Positions 29,786-41,987 of a DNA stretch of 64,000 nucleotides are shown piece by piece (the first letter of the stretch is position 1; every line of letters begins with the position of its first letter). Under the pieces are notes generated by a model. It had not been told where the DNA came from. It saw only the letters and a program-made list of their open reading frames with translations, and made no database searches. The stretch comes from Raffaelea ambrosiae (Eukaryota > Ascomycota > Sordariomycetes > Ophiostomatales > Ophiostomataceae), in the NCBI GenBank assembly GCA_002778195.1, contig PCDI01000001.1:1500939-1564938 (forward strand), given 5' to 3'. Position numbers and translations under genes: made by a program.

Positions 29786-31919
29786 ATGCTGTTGTCGCTG
29801 TTGTCGCTGTTGTTGTTCTCTGCCATGCAGCCCAACAGGAGCGGACGTCTACCCAGGCCACGGCCAACATGGAGCCGGCTGCTGGTCGCCGTCCTGGCCA
29901 TGGCGGCACACTGCAGCAGCCCGGCCTGGGCGGTGACCACTGCCGGCGAGCAGCAGCAGCGGCCACTGCTTCACGCCCACGGCAGTGCCGCGCCCAAGAA
30001 GAAGTCCCCGTTTGACGCCGACTTTGCGGCGCGCGTGACCCGGACCCTGGAGGCTTGGCACGTCCCGGGCGTGGCCATTGCGGTCCTGGACGGCAACGAG
30101 ACCTGGCTGGAGGTGCGTTGGACCCCCACGTTGGACGACGTAGCTGATACGATTACTCTGCATGGGCGCGGCATGGCCAGACTGACTTCTCCGCGCTAGG
30201 GCTTCGGCACGGCCGCCTTCCCCGACACGCCCGTCACGCCCGACACCCTCTTCTACACCGCCAGCACCACGAAGGCGTTTGTGGCCGCCTCGCTCAGCCT
30301 CATCATCGACAGCCACAACTACACGGAGCTGTCGGGGCCGGGATCCCCCTCCGCGGGCGGCGGCACCGACTTCGCGCAGGCCACGGCCCCGGCGCCCCTG
30401 GACTGGACCACGCCGCTGGCCAACATTCTGCGCGACGACTTTGTCGTGGCCGGCGACCCCTGGGCCACCACGCACCTCGCCATCGAGGACGCCCTGAGCC
30501 ACCGCACCGGCCTGGCCGCCCACGACCTCACCCGGTCGCGCCGCTACGGCCTCGACCCGGCATCGCGCGGCCGCAACGCGTCGGTGCGCGACGTCACCCG
30601 CAGCCTGCGCCACCTGCCGCTGACCCACCCGCCGCGCACCACCTACCGCTACTGCAACCTCATGTACCTGGTGCTCTCGCACGCCATCGAGACCCTCACC
30701 GGCGGCCAGTGGCTCGGGGACGTGCTGCGGGCCTGGCTCTGGGCGCCCCTGGGCATGGACGCGACGTTTCTGCGCCTCGACGACGCCCGCGCCGCGCCCG
30801 CGCCCGCCTTCCTCGCCAAGGGCTACTACTGGGACCGCACCGCGGAGCAGTACGTCCACGTCCCCCACATGCCGCTGGAGGAGGTCAGCGGCGCCGGCGG
30901 GATCGTGTCGACCGTGCGCGACTACGCCAAGTGGGTGCGCTGCTGGCTGGACGGGCCCGCCTTCGGCGGCAACACCGCCGCGTGCGGCGGCATCCCCTTC
31001 ACCCAGCGCGGCCTCGACGCCATCCTGGCGCCCAAGATCTTCACCACGCACACCGCCGCGTCGCCCGCGCCGTTCGACGCGCCCGTCGCCTACGCCAGTG
31101 CCTGGACCACCAGCTCCTACAAGGGGCACCGCTTCTGGGGACACTCGGGCGGGAGCAAGTACGTCCCTTTTTTGGTTCCTCACTACGTCCGCTTCCCTTC
31201 CACCACGTTCGCTGGATGACCTCTGCTGACCACCCCCCAGCGCCTTTGGTGCCCAGGTCTACTTCTTCCCGGACGACCGCTACGGCCTCGTCCTCTTTGG
31301 CAACACCGCCTCCACCTCCAACATCGTCGAGCTCATCCTGCTGTGGCACCTGGCCTCGGAGCGCTTTGGCATCCCGCTCGGACAGCGCTACGACTGGGAC
31401 GCCCGCTACCGCGCGTCCGAGGCCAAGCGGGTGGCCAAGCTCGACGACGCGCTGGAGCTGCTGTATCCCGACCGCGCGGAGCCGCCGCTGCCGCCGTCCC
31501 TGCCCCTGGTCGCCTACGTGGGCACCTACCACCACCCGGCCTACCAGAACATGACCCTCACGCTGGTGCCCCCCTCGGCGGAGGCCAGGGGCGAGATCAC
31601 GCCCGACCGGTACATGGTGTCCTTCACGGCCGAGCGGCCCAACCAGACGTGGCCTACGCTGTGCGAGTTTGTGCACGTGTCGGGCGACCACTGGCTGGTG
31701 TTTACGGACATGCTGTACGAGCGCAGCGGACACTTCAAGGCGTACGCCCGCGCGCGGTTTGTGGTGGGCGCCGACGGGCGGCCGTCCGCGCTGGTGATGG
31801 AATTCATCGACGTGGCCGACGACGTGGTGGAAGGCGTGATGACCTTTGACCGCGTGGACGCGGACGTTGAACACTATTATACGGCTTGCCAGGTCAGCAT
31901 AGGATCATCGAATCGATAA
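29786..31919 (+). CDS. Secreted serine hydrolase of the beta-lactamase/penicillin-binding (S12) family
   Basis: Three exons: 29786-30112, 30200-31158 and 31241-31919, with introns of 87 and 82 nt; the second has a CTGAC branch site. The protein is 654 aa from ATG 29786. The S12 triad motifs are all present: S131-T-T-K134 (nucleophile and base), Y260-C-N262 (YxN) and H424-S-G426 within GHSGGSN, which is created by the second splice join. The N terminus has two hydrophobic stretches, so secretion or membrane anchoring is likely. A start at 29825 (MQPNRSGRL) would give a cleaner signal peptide, and an in-frame ATG at 29606 is less convincing. NxS/T sequons occur in the mature part. Fungal members hydrolyse lactones, esters or peptides; the substrate here is unknown. 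Confidence 0.85.
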
Positions 31920-32667
31920 AAAAATACGACAGCAAACAACAAGCATCCATTGTAAATAGGAGGTAGGGAAAAAAAGCATCAGAAATTGATTTGATTTGTG
32001 CATCTTAGGTTTCTCAACAGACATGGTATTCAGTTGGCCGTTCTAAGAATTGATCATCACATGCGGGTAAGGAGAGATGGCATTGCAGAGCAAGGCGAAA
32101 AAAAAATAGATCGGGAAGTGCCTGTACAACAGAGCTTTGTATAATAAAACTTACAAGTTGTCAATGGGGGTGACACCAGCGTGGTGGCAATATGGGTTGG
32201 GCACCAAAAGTATGTGAAGTTGTGAAGAAAGAAAAAAAACTTGAGAAGAGAGGTGTGGAAGAAAAACGCCTTGTTTTGTCCCAGTGAACGCCCCACATAT
32301 ACCAGTGCATTTGTGCACGTGACCCTTTTGTGATTTGTCACCCGCCCCGATCGTTGGTACCCAATCCGACAAACAGCTTTGCCTGCTTGCCTGCCTGCTT
32401 GTTCGCCTGGCAACAGAAAAAATTACAGGCACCAGCCCGCGCCAGCAACCCCACCTTTTGGCGCTCGGGTTGTCTGTATCAAAATACAAAACTTGCACCC
32501 CCGCCCTGAAGCTCTCCCCCCCCCCCCATTTACACTTTTCGTTGCCATTTCTCCTGCCCACCACGACCACGAACTAAATCTACACATACCTTTCCACGGA
32601 GTGCAGCATACCTTCCAGCTTCATTTCTAATTTTTTACGAGTTTCGCGACCAAAAGCAAAGTGCAAG
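31920..32667. other. Intergenic, between the serine-hydrolase and NTF2 genes
   Basis: 748 bases. An A/T-rich first half (3' region of the hydrolase gene) is followed by a twelve-C run (32516-32527) 140 bases before the NTF2 start codon. No gene is supported. Confidence 0.5.
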
Positions 32668-33605
32668 ATGGGTACGTACCACACGGCGCAAAGGGGACAA
32701 GAAATACAAGAAAAAAAGAAAAGAACGAAAAAAACTTCCGAGTCCGATGGCATCATCATGGTGTTTGGGCATGGCCAGGCTGCGCAGGGCAGGCATCGCA
32801 CGACTGCGCATTCTGCTCTACCTCTACTTTCTATGTCAACTGCATCTCCTTTATATAAGCCAGTTTATGCTAACTCTTTTTTTTTCTCTACTCCAGCTGA
32901 CTTCCAAAGCGTGGCCGGTACGTGAAAAAAAGAACTCTTCTTTTCGATGGCGATACACTCCCCGGCCTTCTTCGACGCTTCCCTGAGCGAGATACCGGCA
33001 TTCTTGGAGCTCGCTGTACTTGCAGACGCTAGAGAGCACGAAGAATCAGAGAGAAGAGCACCAACTAACTGAACCCTCTCCCCTTTCTGCTAGACCAGTT
33101 CGTGTCTTTCTACTACAACACCTTTGATACCAACCGGACACAGCTCGTCCCTCTCTACGTGAGTCTCCTGGCAATCATACAATCACACCGAAACGATTCT
33201 TTTGTTGTTGGAGACATCTTCAGGCAGCTAACCTCTTTCCTTTCGTCTCAAATTTCCAGCGCGACAGCTCTATGCTGACCTTTGAGTCGGCCTCTGTTCT
33301 GGGCACCGGTGCCATTGTCGAAAAGCTTTCGGTAAGACGGGAGAGAGAGCCCTCCTCCGGCGAGTTTCCCAACTTTTGCTGACTCTTTTACTCTCCAGAA
33401 CCTCCCCTTCCAAAAAGTCATCCACCAGGTCTCCACCAAGGACGCCCAGCCCACAAACGACGGTGGCATCATCGTCCTGGTCACGGGCCAGCTGCTGGTC
33501 GATGAGGAGCAGCGGCCCATGAACTTTTCCCAGGTCTTCCAGCTGCGGCAGGACGGCGGCGCCTACTACGTGCACAACGACATTTTCAAGCTGATCTTTG
33601 GTTAA
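32668..33605 (+). CDS. ntf2: Nuclear transport factor 2
   Basis: Five exons: 32668-32671, 32897-32917, 33094-33158, 33260-33331 and 33399-33605, with introns of 225, 176, 101 and 67 nt, giving 122 aa. The first coding exon is only ATGG and the second is 21 nt; together they give MADFQSVA, the expected N terminus. The rest matches NTF2 throughout: QFVSFYYNTFDTNRTQLVPL, SMLTFESASVLGTGAIVEKL, NLPFQKVIHQVSTKDAQPT, ILVTGQLLVDEE in context, and the C-terminal FRLIFG-like FKLIFG. NTF2 is a dimeric cone-fold protein that carries RanGDP into the nucleus through FG nucleoporins. The length is normal for the family. The model depends on the microexons, but their phases and sequence fit exactly. Confidence 0.93.
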
Positions 33606-34341
33606 GAAAGACGTGAAATAGAAGGAAGAGGGGTTTTTGGAAGAGTAAAAAGCGAGAGAGGAGTGTTATCTGCAAAGAGTTTTTGTTCATGATTGTGTGA
33701 GTGAGTGTGTGTGTGTGTGAGAGAGAGAGAGTGTGTGTGTGTGTTTTATGAAGAGAAATGCCATGGAGGGGGGATTCACTGAGCATAATAATGGCCATCG
33801 CCGTCCAAAGTGAATTGTGTGAGAGTAGGCTTTATTTTTTTGTTTGTGAGAGAGGACAAGGAGAAATGCATAGCCAGTAGTTACAATATTGAGTGGTATG
33901 AGTAGCCCTGGGGAAGACCGTGCAACTCCCCTATAGGCTCTCACGGTGCCGTATTTTTCTGTCGTGCCATGACTGTTGTTTTGCCTTTTCTTGTCTGGTT
34001 GGACCTCTCATCGTTGGAAGCAAATGACAACTCATTTCTACCGCGGTATCGCAAGTCCGGGGGGGGACTGCTTGGTGAGTAGGCAACTGGGAACCACTGC
34101 AATGAGACCTATATGCCCATTTACTGGCCAATCAAAGGTCGTTATATCGTCGTGTGATCTCTCACGTGCTGCTTCTGCGTGTGGGCGTTCCAGGTACTTT
34201 ACGGGAACTAATACAACCACCACCTTTTCAGCCTCAACGTCATTCTCATTCTACTTGTTTGGCATGTGACGACCACCCGATTCGTACGCCGCGTACACAC
34301 ACAATCGCTCTCTCTCTCTCTCACGCACACGCATATACACA
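33606..34341. other. Intergenic, between the NTF2 and PPAT genes
   Basis: 736 bases. A TG/GA/TG dinucleotide block (about 33698-33744) lies in the NTF2 3' region. A CT-repeat (about 34310-34322) ends 20 bases before the next start codon. Confidence 0.5.
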
Positions 34342-35599
34342 ATGAGCCGAGGCCACCTGCCGTCGCTTCTGCTGCTGCCGGCCCCCCCGGAGCCGGCCAC
34401 CCGGGCGGCGCTGCGGGCCGCCTACCGCCCGGCGCTGGAAACGGCTCTCACCCAGAGCAAGAATGCGGCCCGCGCCCAGACGCTCATTGTGGCCGTGGTG
34501 GGGCCCTTTCTGGTCGCGACCAAGGACGGCCGCCACAAGGTGCTCGCCTCGTGGGCCCGGGCCCAGTCCCTGTTGGCGGGCCTCTACACCATCATTGCCG
34601 GCCTCTGTGCGCGCCTGGACATGGCCGCGGACCTGTTCGCCGGCCCGGGCTCCGTGGACGCCCGCGTCGTGCTCGTGGACGATGCGTCCGCCTCCTCGGG
34701 GGGAGGGGGGGGCGCGGACAACCATACCACCGTGGTCGACCTCGAGACGTTTAGCCGCGCGTGCCCGCCCGGGCAGACCGTCTTCCATGTGCCGAGCGAG
34801 GCGGGCCGGCGGCTGCACAGCCAGTTCCGGGCGGCGGCGGGGACCGCACCCGCGTCACCACCACCCGCGTCGCCACAACCCGCGTCACCACCACCCGCGT
34901 CACCACCACCCGCGTCACCACCGCCACCGCCACCACCACCCACCACGGCGTCGTCGCCCCCCTTGCACCGCACCATCCTCGGCGGCACCTTTGACCACCT
35001 GCACCCGGGCCACAAGCTGCTGCTCTCGGCGTCGGCCCTGCTGGTGGATGCGCCGGCGCGCGGGGGCGCGCCGGGCCTCCTGGTCATTGGCGTCACGGGC
35101 GACGAGCTGCTGCGGAACAAGAAGTACGCCGCGTACGTGCAGTCCTGGGACGCGCGCGCGGGGAACGTGCTCGCGTTTTTGGCGACGGTGCTGGACCCGC
35201 AAGACACGGAACACGCACAACACGCGCAACACACGCAACACACAGCGTCCGCGGGCCTGTTGGAGGCGACGTTCCGGCAGGGCGCCGTCGTGGTCCAGTG
35301 CGTGCGCATCCAGAACGCCTACGGCCCCACGATTGAGCGGGCCGGCCTCGACATTCTCGTGGTGTCGGCGGAGACGCGGGCGGGCGGCGCGGCGGTCAAC
35401 GACAAGCGCGTCGCGATGGGGTGGCATCCGCTGGCGGTGTACGAGGTGGACGTGCTGAACGAGGGAGAGGGGGACGACGACGGCGACGACGACGGCGACG
35501 GCGGCGACAACAACGCGCGGGCGACGACCGACCCCACCACCACGAGCTTTGCGGCCAAGATTAGCAGCACGGCCATACGGAAACACCGCGCAGAAGCAG

Positions 35600-35635
<36 letters not shown>

Positions 35636-35682
35636 GAACGTCCAAGACGCAAGATACAACGTCAGGAAGCCATGAAACGTAA
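34342..35682 (+). CDS. Phosphopantetheine adenylyltransferase (CoA biosynthesis)
   Basis: A single exon of 446 aa. It transfers AMP from ATP to 4'-phosphopantetheine, giving dephospho-CoA, the penultimate step of CoA synthesis (yeast Cab4 reaction). The nucleotidyltransferase signature is GGTFDHLHPGH (residues 214-224; HPGH is the HxGH motif), and the C-terminal ISSTAIRKHR (about 407-416) matches the second nucleotide-binding motif. An N-terminal domain of about 165 residues resembles the extra domain of fungal enzymes. It is joined to the catalytic domain by a Pro/Ala/Ser repeat (about 172-205, ASPPP units). Further inserts are a His/Gln/Thr/Ala repeat (about 292-303), an Asp/Gly run and a poly-Ala run near the C terminus. 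Confidence 0.9.
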
Positions 35683-35971
35683 ATGAATGGGGGGAAAAAA
35701 AATTCAAAGAAAAACAATCAAAAACAACAGTTGTCTGTCATGTGCTCAAGGAGGAATAAGAAGAAAGAAAACAGACAATATGATGCGAGTACTCTCTTGC
35801 TATGCACCGAAAGTTTCTTTTTTTTTTGGCATCCCTGGCAGTGTCCTCCCGTAAGCAGTGCAAAAAGTAATCATACACACAAAATGCAATCATCATCACC
35901 CCTAGGCGGAAAAAAAGAAAATTTGTCTCCTTGATGGTCAAAACAAAACGTCTTCCTGCCCCCCCCCCCCT

Positions 35972-38486
35972 TCATGGAATACAAAAGTCAATCCAGCTGC
36001 CGAGATAGTCCAGCCGGTTGCTCGCCGACTCCTCCTCCCGGAAAATGGCCTCAAACTCGTCATAGCTCAGCTTGCCCCAGCCGCCGCGCTCCTGCGCCTC
36101 CTGCTCGGCCATGTCCAGCTTCTTCCACTGCACCAGCACGGACCGCGGGATGCGCAGAGGGGGCAGGATGCCCTTGTTCTTGGCGCCCGTGGTGCCATTC
36201 GTGCCCTTGGCATGGCCGTTCGTGGGAGCGTCTCCGTGGACCGGCGCCTTCTGCTTCAGCGCCGGGCGCAGAGTGCTGGTCCTTGCGGCGCTGCTGCCCG
36301 TGCCGTTGGTCGTCTGCTCGTCGTCGTTGGCAGCGTCCTCCTGCTGTCCGGCTTCTGTGGACTCTGGGGGTTCGGTGTGTTCGGTGGGTTCGGCCTCGCG
36401 GGCATGCGAGGTCTCCGCCGCCTCCACCACCTCGGGCGGTGCTTCGGGCGACTGCGGTACAGGCGCGACCGGTGCTGGCGGGGCCACGGACGAAATTCTT
36501 CCTGGGCCCTCTTCCGTCGTCTCTCCCTCCTCCTCGTCCAGTCCCTTGTCGTCGTTTTCTTCGCCCGACGTCGACGACAGGTCAAACAACACGGGCGGTG
36601 TCGACGTGCCCAGCGAGGAGTGGCCGCCCTCGGAGCTCGTGGCCACGGTCGCGGCCGTGGACACCGCGGCCATGGATGGCGTCTGCAGCTGGCTCGCAAA
36701 GGAAGGCAGGCCGGCCTCGGATTCCGTGCCTTCTCGGATGCTTTCCATGCCGTCTTCCTCCATGTCGTCCGTGTTTTCGCGCTTCTGGGCAGCCGCCGCC
36801 GCAAGGAGGTCCGCGTCCGAGTTGGGCCGGAACTGCGGCATGGTCGGGTCCCGGTAGGGCTCGGCAACGGGACCTGCTGCACCTGGGGTAAAGGGGGGCC
36901 GGTCCAGACCGACAATTCTGTTGCCGTGGACTTGGGCACCGTTGACCTGTGATTCGGGCTCTGCTGCTGCTGCTGCTGCTGTCGTCGTCGTCGTCGTCGT
37001 GTCGTCGACCTGCAGCTGTGGGAGAGGCGGCAGGGGATGGTCGGCCAGGCGAGCGAGCGATTGCTGTTGTGGAGTGAGCTCGGCTGGCTGAGCAGGCTCC
37101 TCGGGCTTCTCAGATTCCTTGGGTTCCTCAGGTTCCTCGGGTTCCCCCGCAGCCTCCCGGGCAGCTTCCTCGGCGCGTTCTTGTTGTTCGGCTCGTCTCG
37201 CGTACTGCACAGCCTCTTCCTCCTCCTCCAGCACCACCACTTCGTAGCCCGACATGGCCAGCAGTTCTTCCAGCGTCATCCCCTGGACGGACTTGCTGAT
37301 GACGTCCGGCCGCTTGCGCTGCCGCGCCGTCCCTCCTCCTTCTTCGCCCGCCGCCACACCGGCCGCAGCGCCCTCCTCTGCGCCCTCCTCCTCGTCGTCC
37401 TCTTCCACATTCGCCTTGTGCGGGTCGATCGACTCGAACAGGGGGCGGTACCTGTCGCGGGCGGCCTTGGTCTGGGCGGCCTTGACGGCCAGGTTTTCTT
37501 TCTCTTGGAAGAGAATGTCGAGCAGCTCGTTGAAGGCCTGCTGCATCACCTGGTACAGAATCTCGCGGCCGACATCCCGCTCGGCATCGGGAATGTCCAT
37601 GCCGCCCCAGCGCTCCGGCACGCTGCGCGACGACGTCGACGGGTTCGAGCGGATCTCGTAGTCCTCCGTGTCCTCGGCAAAGCGCACCTTGGACGACGAC
37701 CGCGAGCGGTGTGAGGGGGCTGTCCGATGATGGTTGGACTGGTGCTGCTGCTGCTGTTGTTGATGATCCTGCGACGCGGAACTCTCCCCGCCCTGTCTCG
37801 GTCCGCCCAGTAGACCTCCGAGAGGATTCGACGCCAGCACGTCCTCGTCGTCCGTCCAGCCTTCCGGCGCCATCGCACCCTCTTCCTCGTCCAGGTAGAA
37901 GTCGCGCCGCATCCAGCGCTGGTGCATCTTCTTGCGGCCCGCCACGATCGCGATCCGGTTCATCTGTGAGCGGATCAGAGCCTCTTTCCGCGCCAGCAGT
38001 TGTGCCGTGGTCAGCCCGGCTGTGCTGGCGCCGTTTCTTCCTTCTCCGCCTTCGCGTCGGCCGGCTCGGCTCGCCGAGCCGTGGGATCGCAGAGGAGGAC
38101 GTGCGGCGCCACTGGCTCCGGCCAAGCCATTTGTCTGCGTCTCGTGGTCTTGGCGGGTAGGCGTGGCATTGTCGTCGTCGGCGGCTGCTTCGCCTGCGGC
38201 TTCGGGGCTGCCGTCAACGGCACGGCTGCCGTTGCTGTTGATGTTGTTGCTGCTGCTGCCGCCGTCGTCCTCCTGTGTATGTGGTTCCTGGGCAACGAAC
38301 AAACCGGCCTCTTCGCCTTCGGTGGGCATGTCGCTGAACTCGGAAAACGGAGTCGGCGCGTCGTCAAATGAGTTTCGCCGCCGACCCACCAGCAGATCGG
38401 GAAACTCGTCGACGGCGGTGGGCGGATGCAGAAGCGCTTCCAGGTAGTTGGCCTGCGCACTGTTGTTGTTGTAGCTGCTGCTGTCG

Positions 38487-38526
<40 letters not shown>

Positions 38527-40084
38527 AGCTGCTGTTCTCGCCGTTGAGGGCGTCTTCGTGGAAGGGCCGGTCGTCAAAGGGGTCGCGGCGGCGGTTGTGC
38601 TCGGCCACGATAAAGAGGCCGGTGAGGATCTCCTCGCGGCTGGCGGTGTCGGGCGCGTCGTTGAGCACGACGCCGGCGGCGCTGTTGGCGACAGAGACCT
38701 CGCCGGTGGCCGGGTTGACCGACTTGCCGCTGAGGGCGCGGCGCAGGTCGGCCGGCGGCAGGCCGCCCTCGCGCCCAAAGAGGCTGCTCAGCGGCTGGCG
38801 GTTGGAGATGAGCTGGTGGGTCTCGATGCTGCTCATCACCTGGTCGTCGAGGCCCTCCAGGATGTCCTTGTGCATCTGCTTGTAGAGGACGTAGTAGGCG
38901 CGGAAGAAGCGCAAAAAGTCGCGCCGGTTGACGAGCCCGTCGCCGTCGGTGTCGTAGCCGTCAAAGATCTTGCGCAGCTTGTCCTTGCGCTTGCGGTAGG
39001 AGAGGCCGTGCAGGAACTCGGAGAAGCCGATGAGGTCGTCGTTGTTGGTGTCGTAGAAGGCAAACATGCGGTCGTGGATCAGGTTCGGCGCGGCGTGGCG
39101 GTAGCCGCCCGACGGCACCAGGCAGCGCTCAAACGTCTTGCGGTCCATGGCCACGCCGAGGTCGTCCGGGTCGTCGCGCCACTCCGTGTTGGCCATGTAC
39201 GTCCACTGCTCCCAGAAGGCGTCGAGCTCCTGGCGCTCAAAGCCCGTCTCGCGCGACAGCCGCGCCATCAGCCCGCGCGGCAGGTTGCGCAGACACGTGT
39301 CGGGGTCGCCCGGGTACCACACCGGCTGCATCTGGCGCGGGCCAAACGGCGGCGCCGGCACCTTGACCTTGTAGAAGATGTGCGTCTTGATGTGCAGGCC
39401 CTGCGACTCGCACGTCTCGCAGAGGTCAAAGTCGGCGCAGTTGGCGCAGCGGTAGCGGATCCCGCGGATCGGCACGATGCCGCACCCGTTGCACGCGCAG
39501 CCCCGGTGCACGTACGCGCTGCGCCGGGCGTTGTCCTCGGATACCCGGAACAGCAGGTTCACAATGTTCTGGCCGACGCGCTGCACTCCCGTCTGGGGCA
39601 TGTCGTCCAGCCACCATTCGTCTGCGCCGCCGGTGCCGCCGGTGCCGGTGCCGCCGGTTTCGTCCACCACCGTCTCGGACCGCGCCTCGGGCGTCGGGTG
39701 CACGTTGCCCATGTCGACGTTGTTTTCGTCCGTCGTCGACAGTCCCGTGCCCGTCCTCGCCCCCGGCCCTCCTTCGGCGTTCCCTGTCCGGTCTGCGCGG
39801 CCCGCGTCTGCTCGACCCTCCGGTCCGCCGGCCACATCGTCCATCGCGTATGCATCGATCTGCGAGAACCGCCGCGGTCTCCTGACCGCGTTCCGCCGGT
39901 GCAGGCCGCCGCCGCCGACGTGTCCGTGGTCGCCGTAGTATCGGCTGCCCCAGTGCGCCTGGCTGTACTGGGCCAGCAAGAAGCCCACGCCGAGCGACAC
40001 GGCGGCTGTCGCGGTGATGGCGGCCACGACAACACGCGGCCGCATCAGCATCGAGACCGGTGCCGCGCCGGGTGAGGAATCCAT
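35972..40084 (-). CDS. Membrane-anchored ZZ zinc-finger and EF-hand protein
   Basis: A single minus-strand exon of 1370 aa. A hydrophobic segment at about 18-38 could be a signal anchor. A ZZ-type zinc finger lies at about 193-240 (CACNGCG, then YRCANCADFDLCETC and HIKTH). Two EF-hand loops follow: residues 345-356 (DTNNDDLIGFSE, canonical) and 378-389 (DTDGDGLVNRRD, Asp at position 12 instead of Glu). The remaining 900 residues are mostly disordered, with an Asn run, Ser/Gln-rich tracts, Glu/Pro repeats and an acidic C-terminal part. A short conserved-looking C terminus (WGKLSYDEFEAIFREEE) may be a further degenerate EF-hand. Pairing ZZ with EF-hands recalls dystrobrevin-type scaffolds, but the fungal protein's role is not known to me; calcium binding is inferred. 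Confidence 0.85.
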
Positions 40085-40884
40085 GGCGAAGCAACGCTCA
40101 TGCGCAGGTGGTCAGCGGGTGTGGTGCGTGGTTCATTGCCGTGTGTCGCGGTGGGAGGAACGCGTGTCGTGGGTCGTGATGTGATGGAAAGGTCAAGTTT
40201 CGGTGCGACCAAATTGGGTTTTTTTTTTGGAGGCAGTTGAGATAGTGTCATCTTTGGGAGCTCCAGAACCACGAGCTGTGGCCCCCTTCCTTCCCATTTG
40301 GCAGGGTCGTTGAATGACTAATCTGGCGTGTGGGGCGGTCGGGGGCGCTATGCTGCCTAGGGACCCTTTCCAGGGTGTTTTGCAGCTGCGTCCCACTGGC
40401 GAGAGATGTGAGATAAGATGGACCAGATATTACTACAGCACTGACGCACACCTGTAACGCGCTCCCACCAGGGGACCCCACCGCCCACCAACGACCATAG
40501 CAGGTTCTGGGCATGGACCAACTATTAGAAATCGAGCGACATCGCACCTGGGCAGGCGTGGTGTGTGGAACCTTCTCTCTGGTGCCAAACGCGCTCTTAT
40601 AAAAACTCTGAGTGTCCCACCATCCCAAAGCCCCGCCAAAAGGAGTCTCTTTCTCTTCGACCATTGCTCACCCCTCCGGCCCCGAGAACACCACACACAC
40701 ACACACACACACAACACATTCTCTCGTTTGCTTCTCCCCAGAGCAAACCGCCACCCTGTTTTCCTCATCTGCCCGGCGCTCCATTCGAACGGGCGCATCT
40801 GGTCTGTGGATCGCCGCCGTTGCGACTACGACACCCAAGACACACACGCCACCCAGCGAGCTGCAGAAGCTGCACGCCAGAACC
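40085..40884. promoter_or_regulatory. Divergent promoter, ZZ/EF-hand gene (-) and thioredoxin reductase (+)
   Basis: 800 bases between two start codons. TGACTAA (40315-40321) matches a Yap1/AP-1-type response element, which fits the known oxidative-stress control of fungal thioredoxin reductase genes. TATAAAAA (40598-40605) is a TATA-like box 287 bases before the reductase ATG. A CA-dinucleotide run (about 40691-40714) and a C-rich leader follow. Confidence 0.4.
40598..40605 (+). promoter_or_regulatory. TATA-like box of the thioredoxin reductase gene
   Basis: TATAAAAA in a non-A/T-rich setting, upstream of a pyrimidine-rich leader. The position is plausible for a core promoter; the transcription start is unknown. 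Confidence 0.4.
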
Positions 40885-41951
40885 ATGCACAGCAGGGTTG
40901 TTAGTATGTGCCCGCCTGGGAAGCCCCCCTCCCCTCGCCGTGGGTAGCTACGAAAAGTCACTAAACAATTCCCTCTCCCTAGTCATCGGCTCCGGGCCTG
41001 CCGCCCACACGGCCGCCATCTACCTGGCGCGCGCCAACCTGAAGCGTACGCAGACCTTTTGAAGAACAACTCGAATGCAACCCTTTTTTTTTTTTTTTAG
41101 TTGTCTCCTCTAACACGCTGCAGCCGTGCTCTACGAAGGCTTCATGGCCAACGGCATCGCGGCCGGCGGCCAGCTCACGACGACGACGGACATTGAGAAC
41201 TTCCCGGGCTTCCCCGAGGGCATGATGGGCGGCGAGCTCATGGACAAGATGCGCGCGCAGTCGGCCAAGTTCGGCACGGAGATCATCTCGGAGACGGTGG
41301 AGAAGCTGGACCTGTCGGTGCGGCCCTTCAAGTACGCCACGGAGTGGTCGCCGGACGAGTTCCACACGGCGGACGCGGTGATTGTGGCGACGGGCGCGTC
41401 GGCGCGGCGGCTGGGCCTGGCGGGCGAGGAGACGTACTGGCAGAGCGGCGTGTCGGCGTGTGCGGTGTGCGACGGCGCGGTGCCGATTTTCCGCGACAAG
41501 CCGCTGGTGGTGATTGGCGGCGGCGACTCGGCGGCCGAGGAGGCCATGTTCCTGACCAAGTACGGCAGCCACGTGACGGTGCTGGTGCGGCGCGACAAGC
41601 TGCGGGCGAGCCAGATCATGGCGAAGCGGCTGCTGGCGAACAAGAAGATCACGGTGCGGTGGAACTCGGCCGGCGTCGAGGTCAAGGGCGACAAGGGCGT
41701 CATGACGCACCTGGTGGTCAAGGACACCAAGACGGGCGCCACCGAGACGCTCGAGGCCAACGGCCTGTTCTACGCCGTCGGCCACGACCCGGCCACCACG
41801 CTGGTCAAGGGCCAGGTCGAGACCGACGCCGAGGGCTACATTGTCACCAAGCCGGGCACCCCGCTGACCAACATCGCCGGCGTGTTTGCCGCCGGCGACG
41901 TGCAGGACAAGCGGTACCGGCAGGCGATTACGAGTGCAGGTGAGTGACAGC

Positions 41952-41987
<36 letters not shown>

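Noticed and set aside
38426..40075. A 549-codon + strand frame opposite the ZZ/EF-hand gene
   Set aside because: It starts with a long Val run that is the complement of the Asn tract and has no domain; the opposite frame has ZZ and EF-hand motifs.
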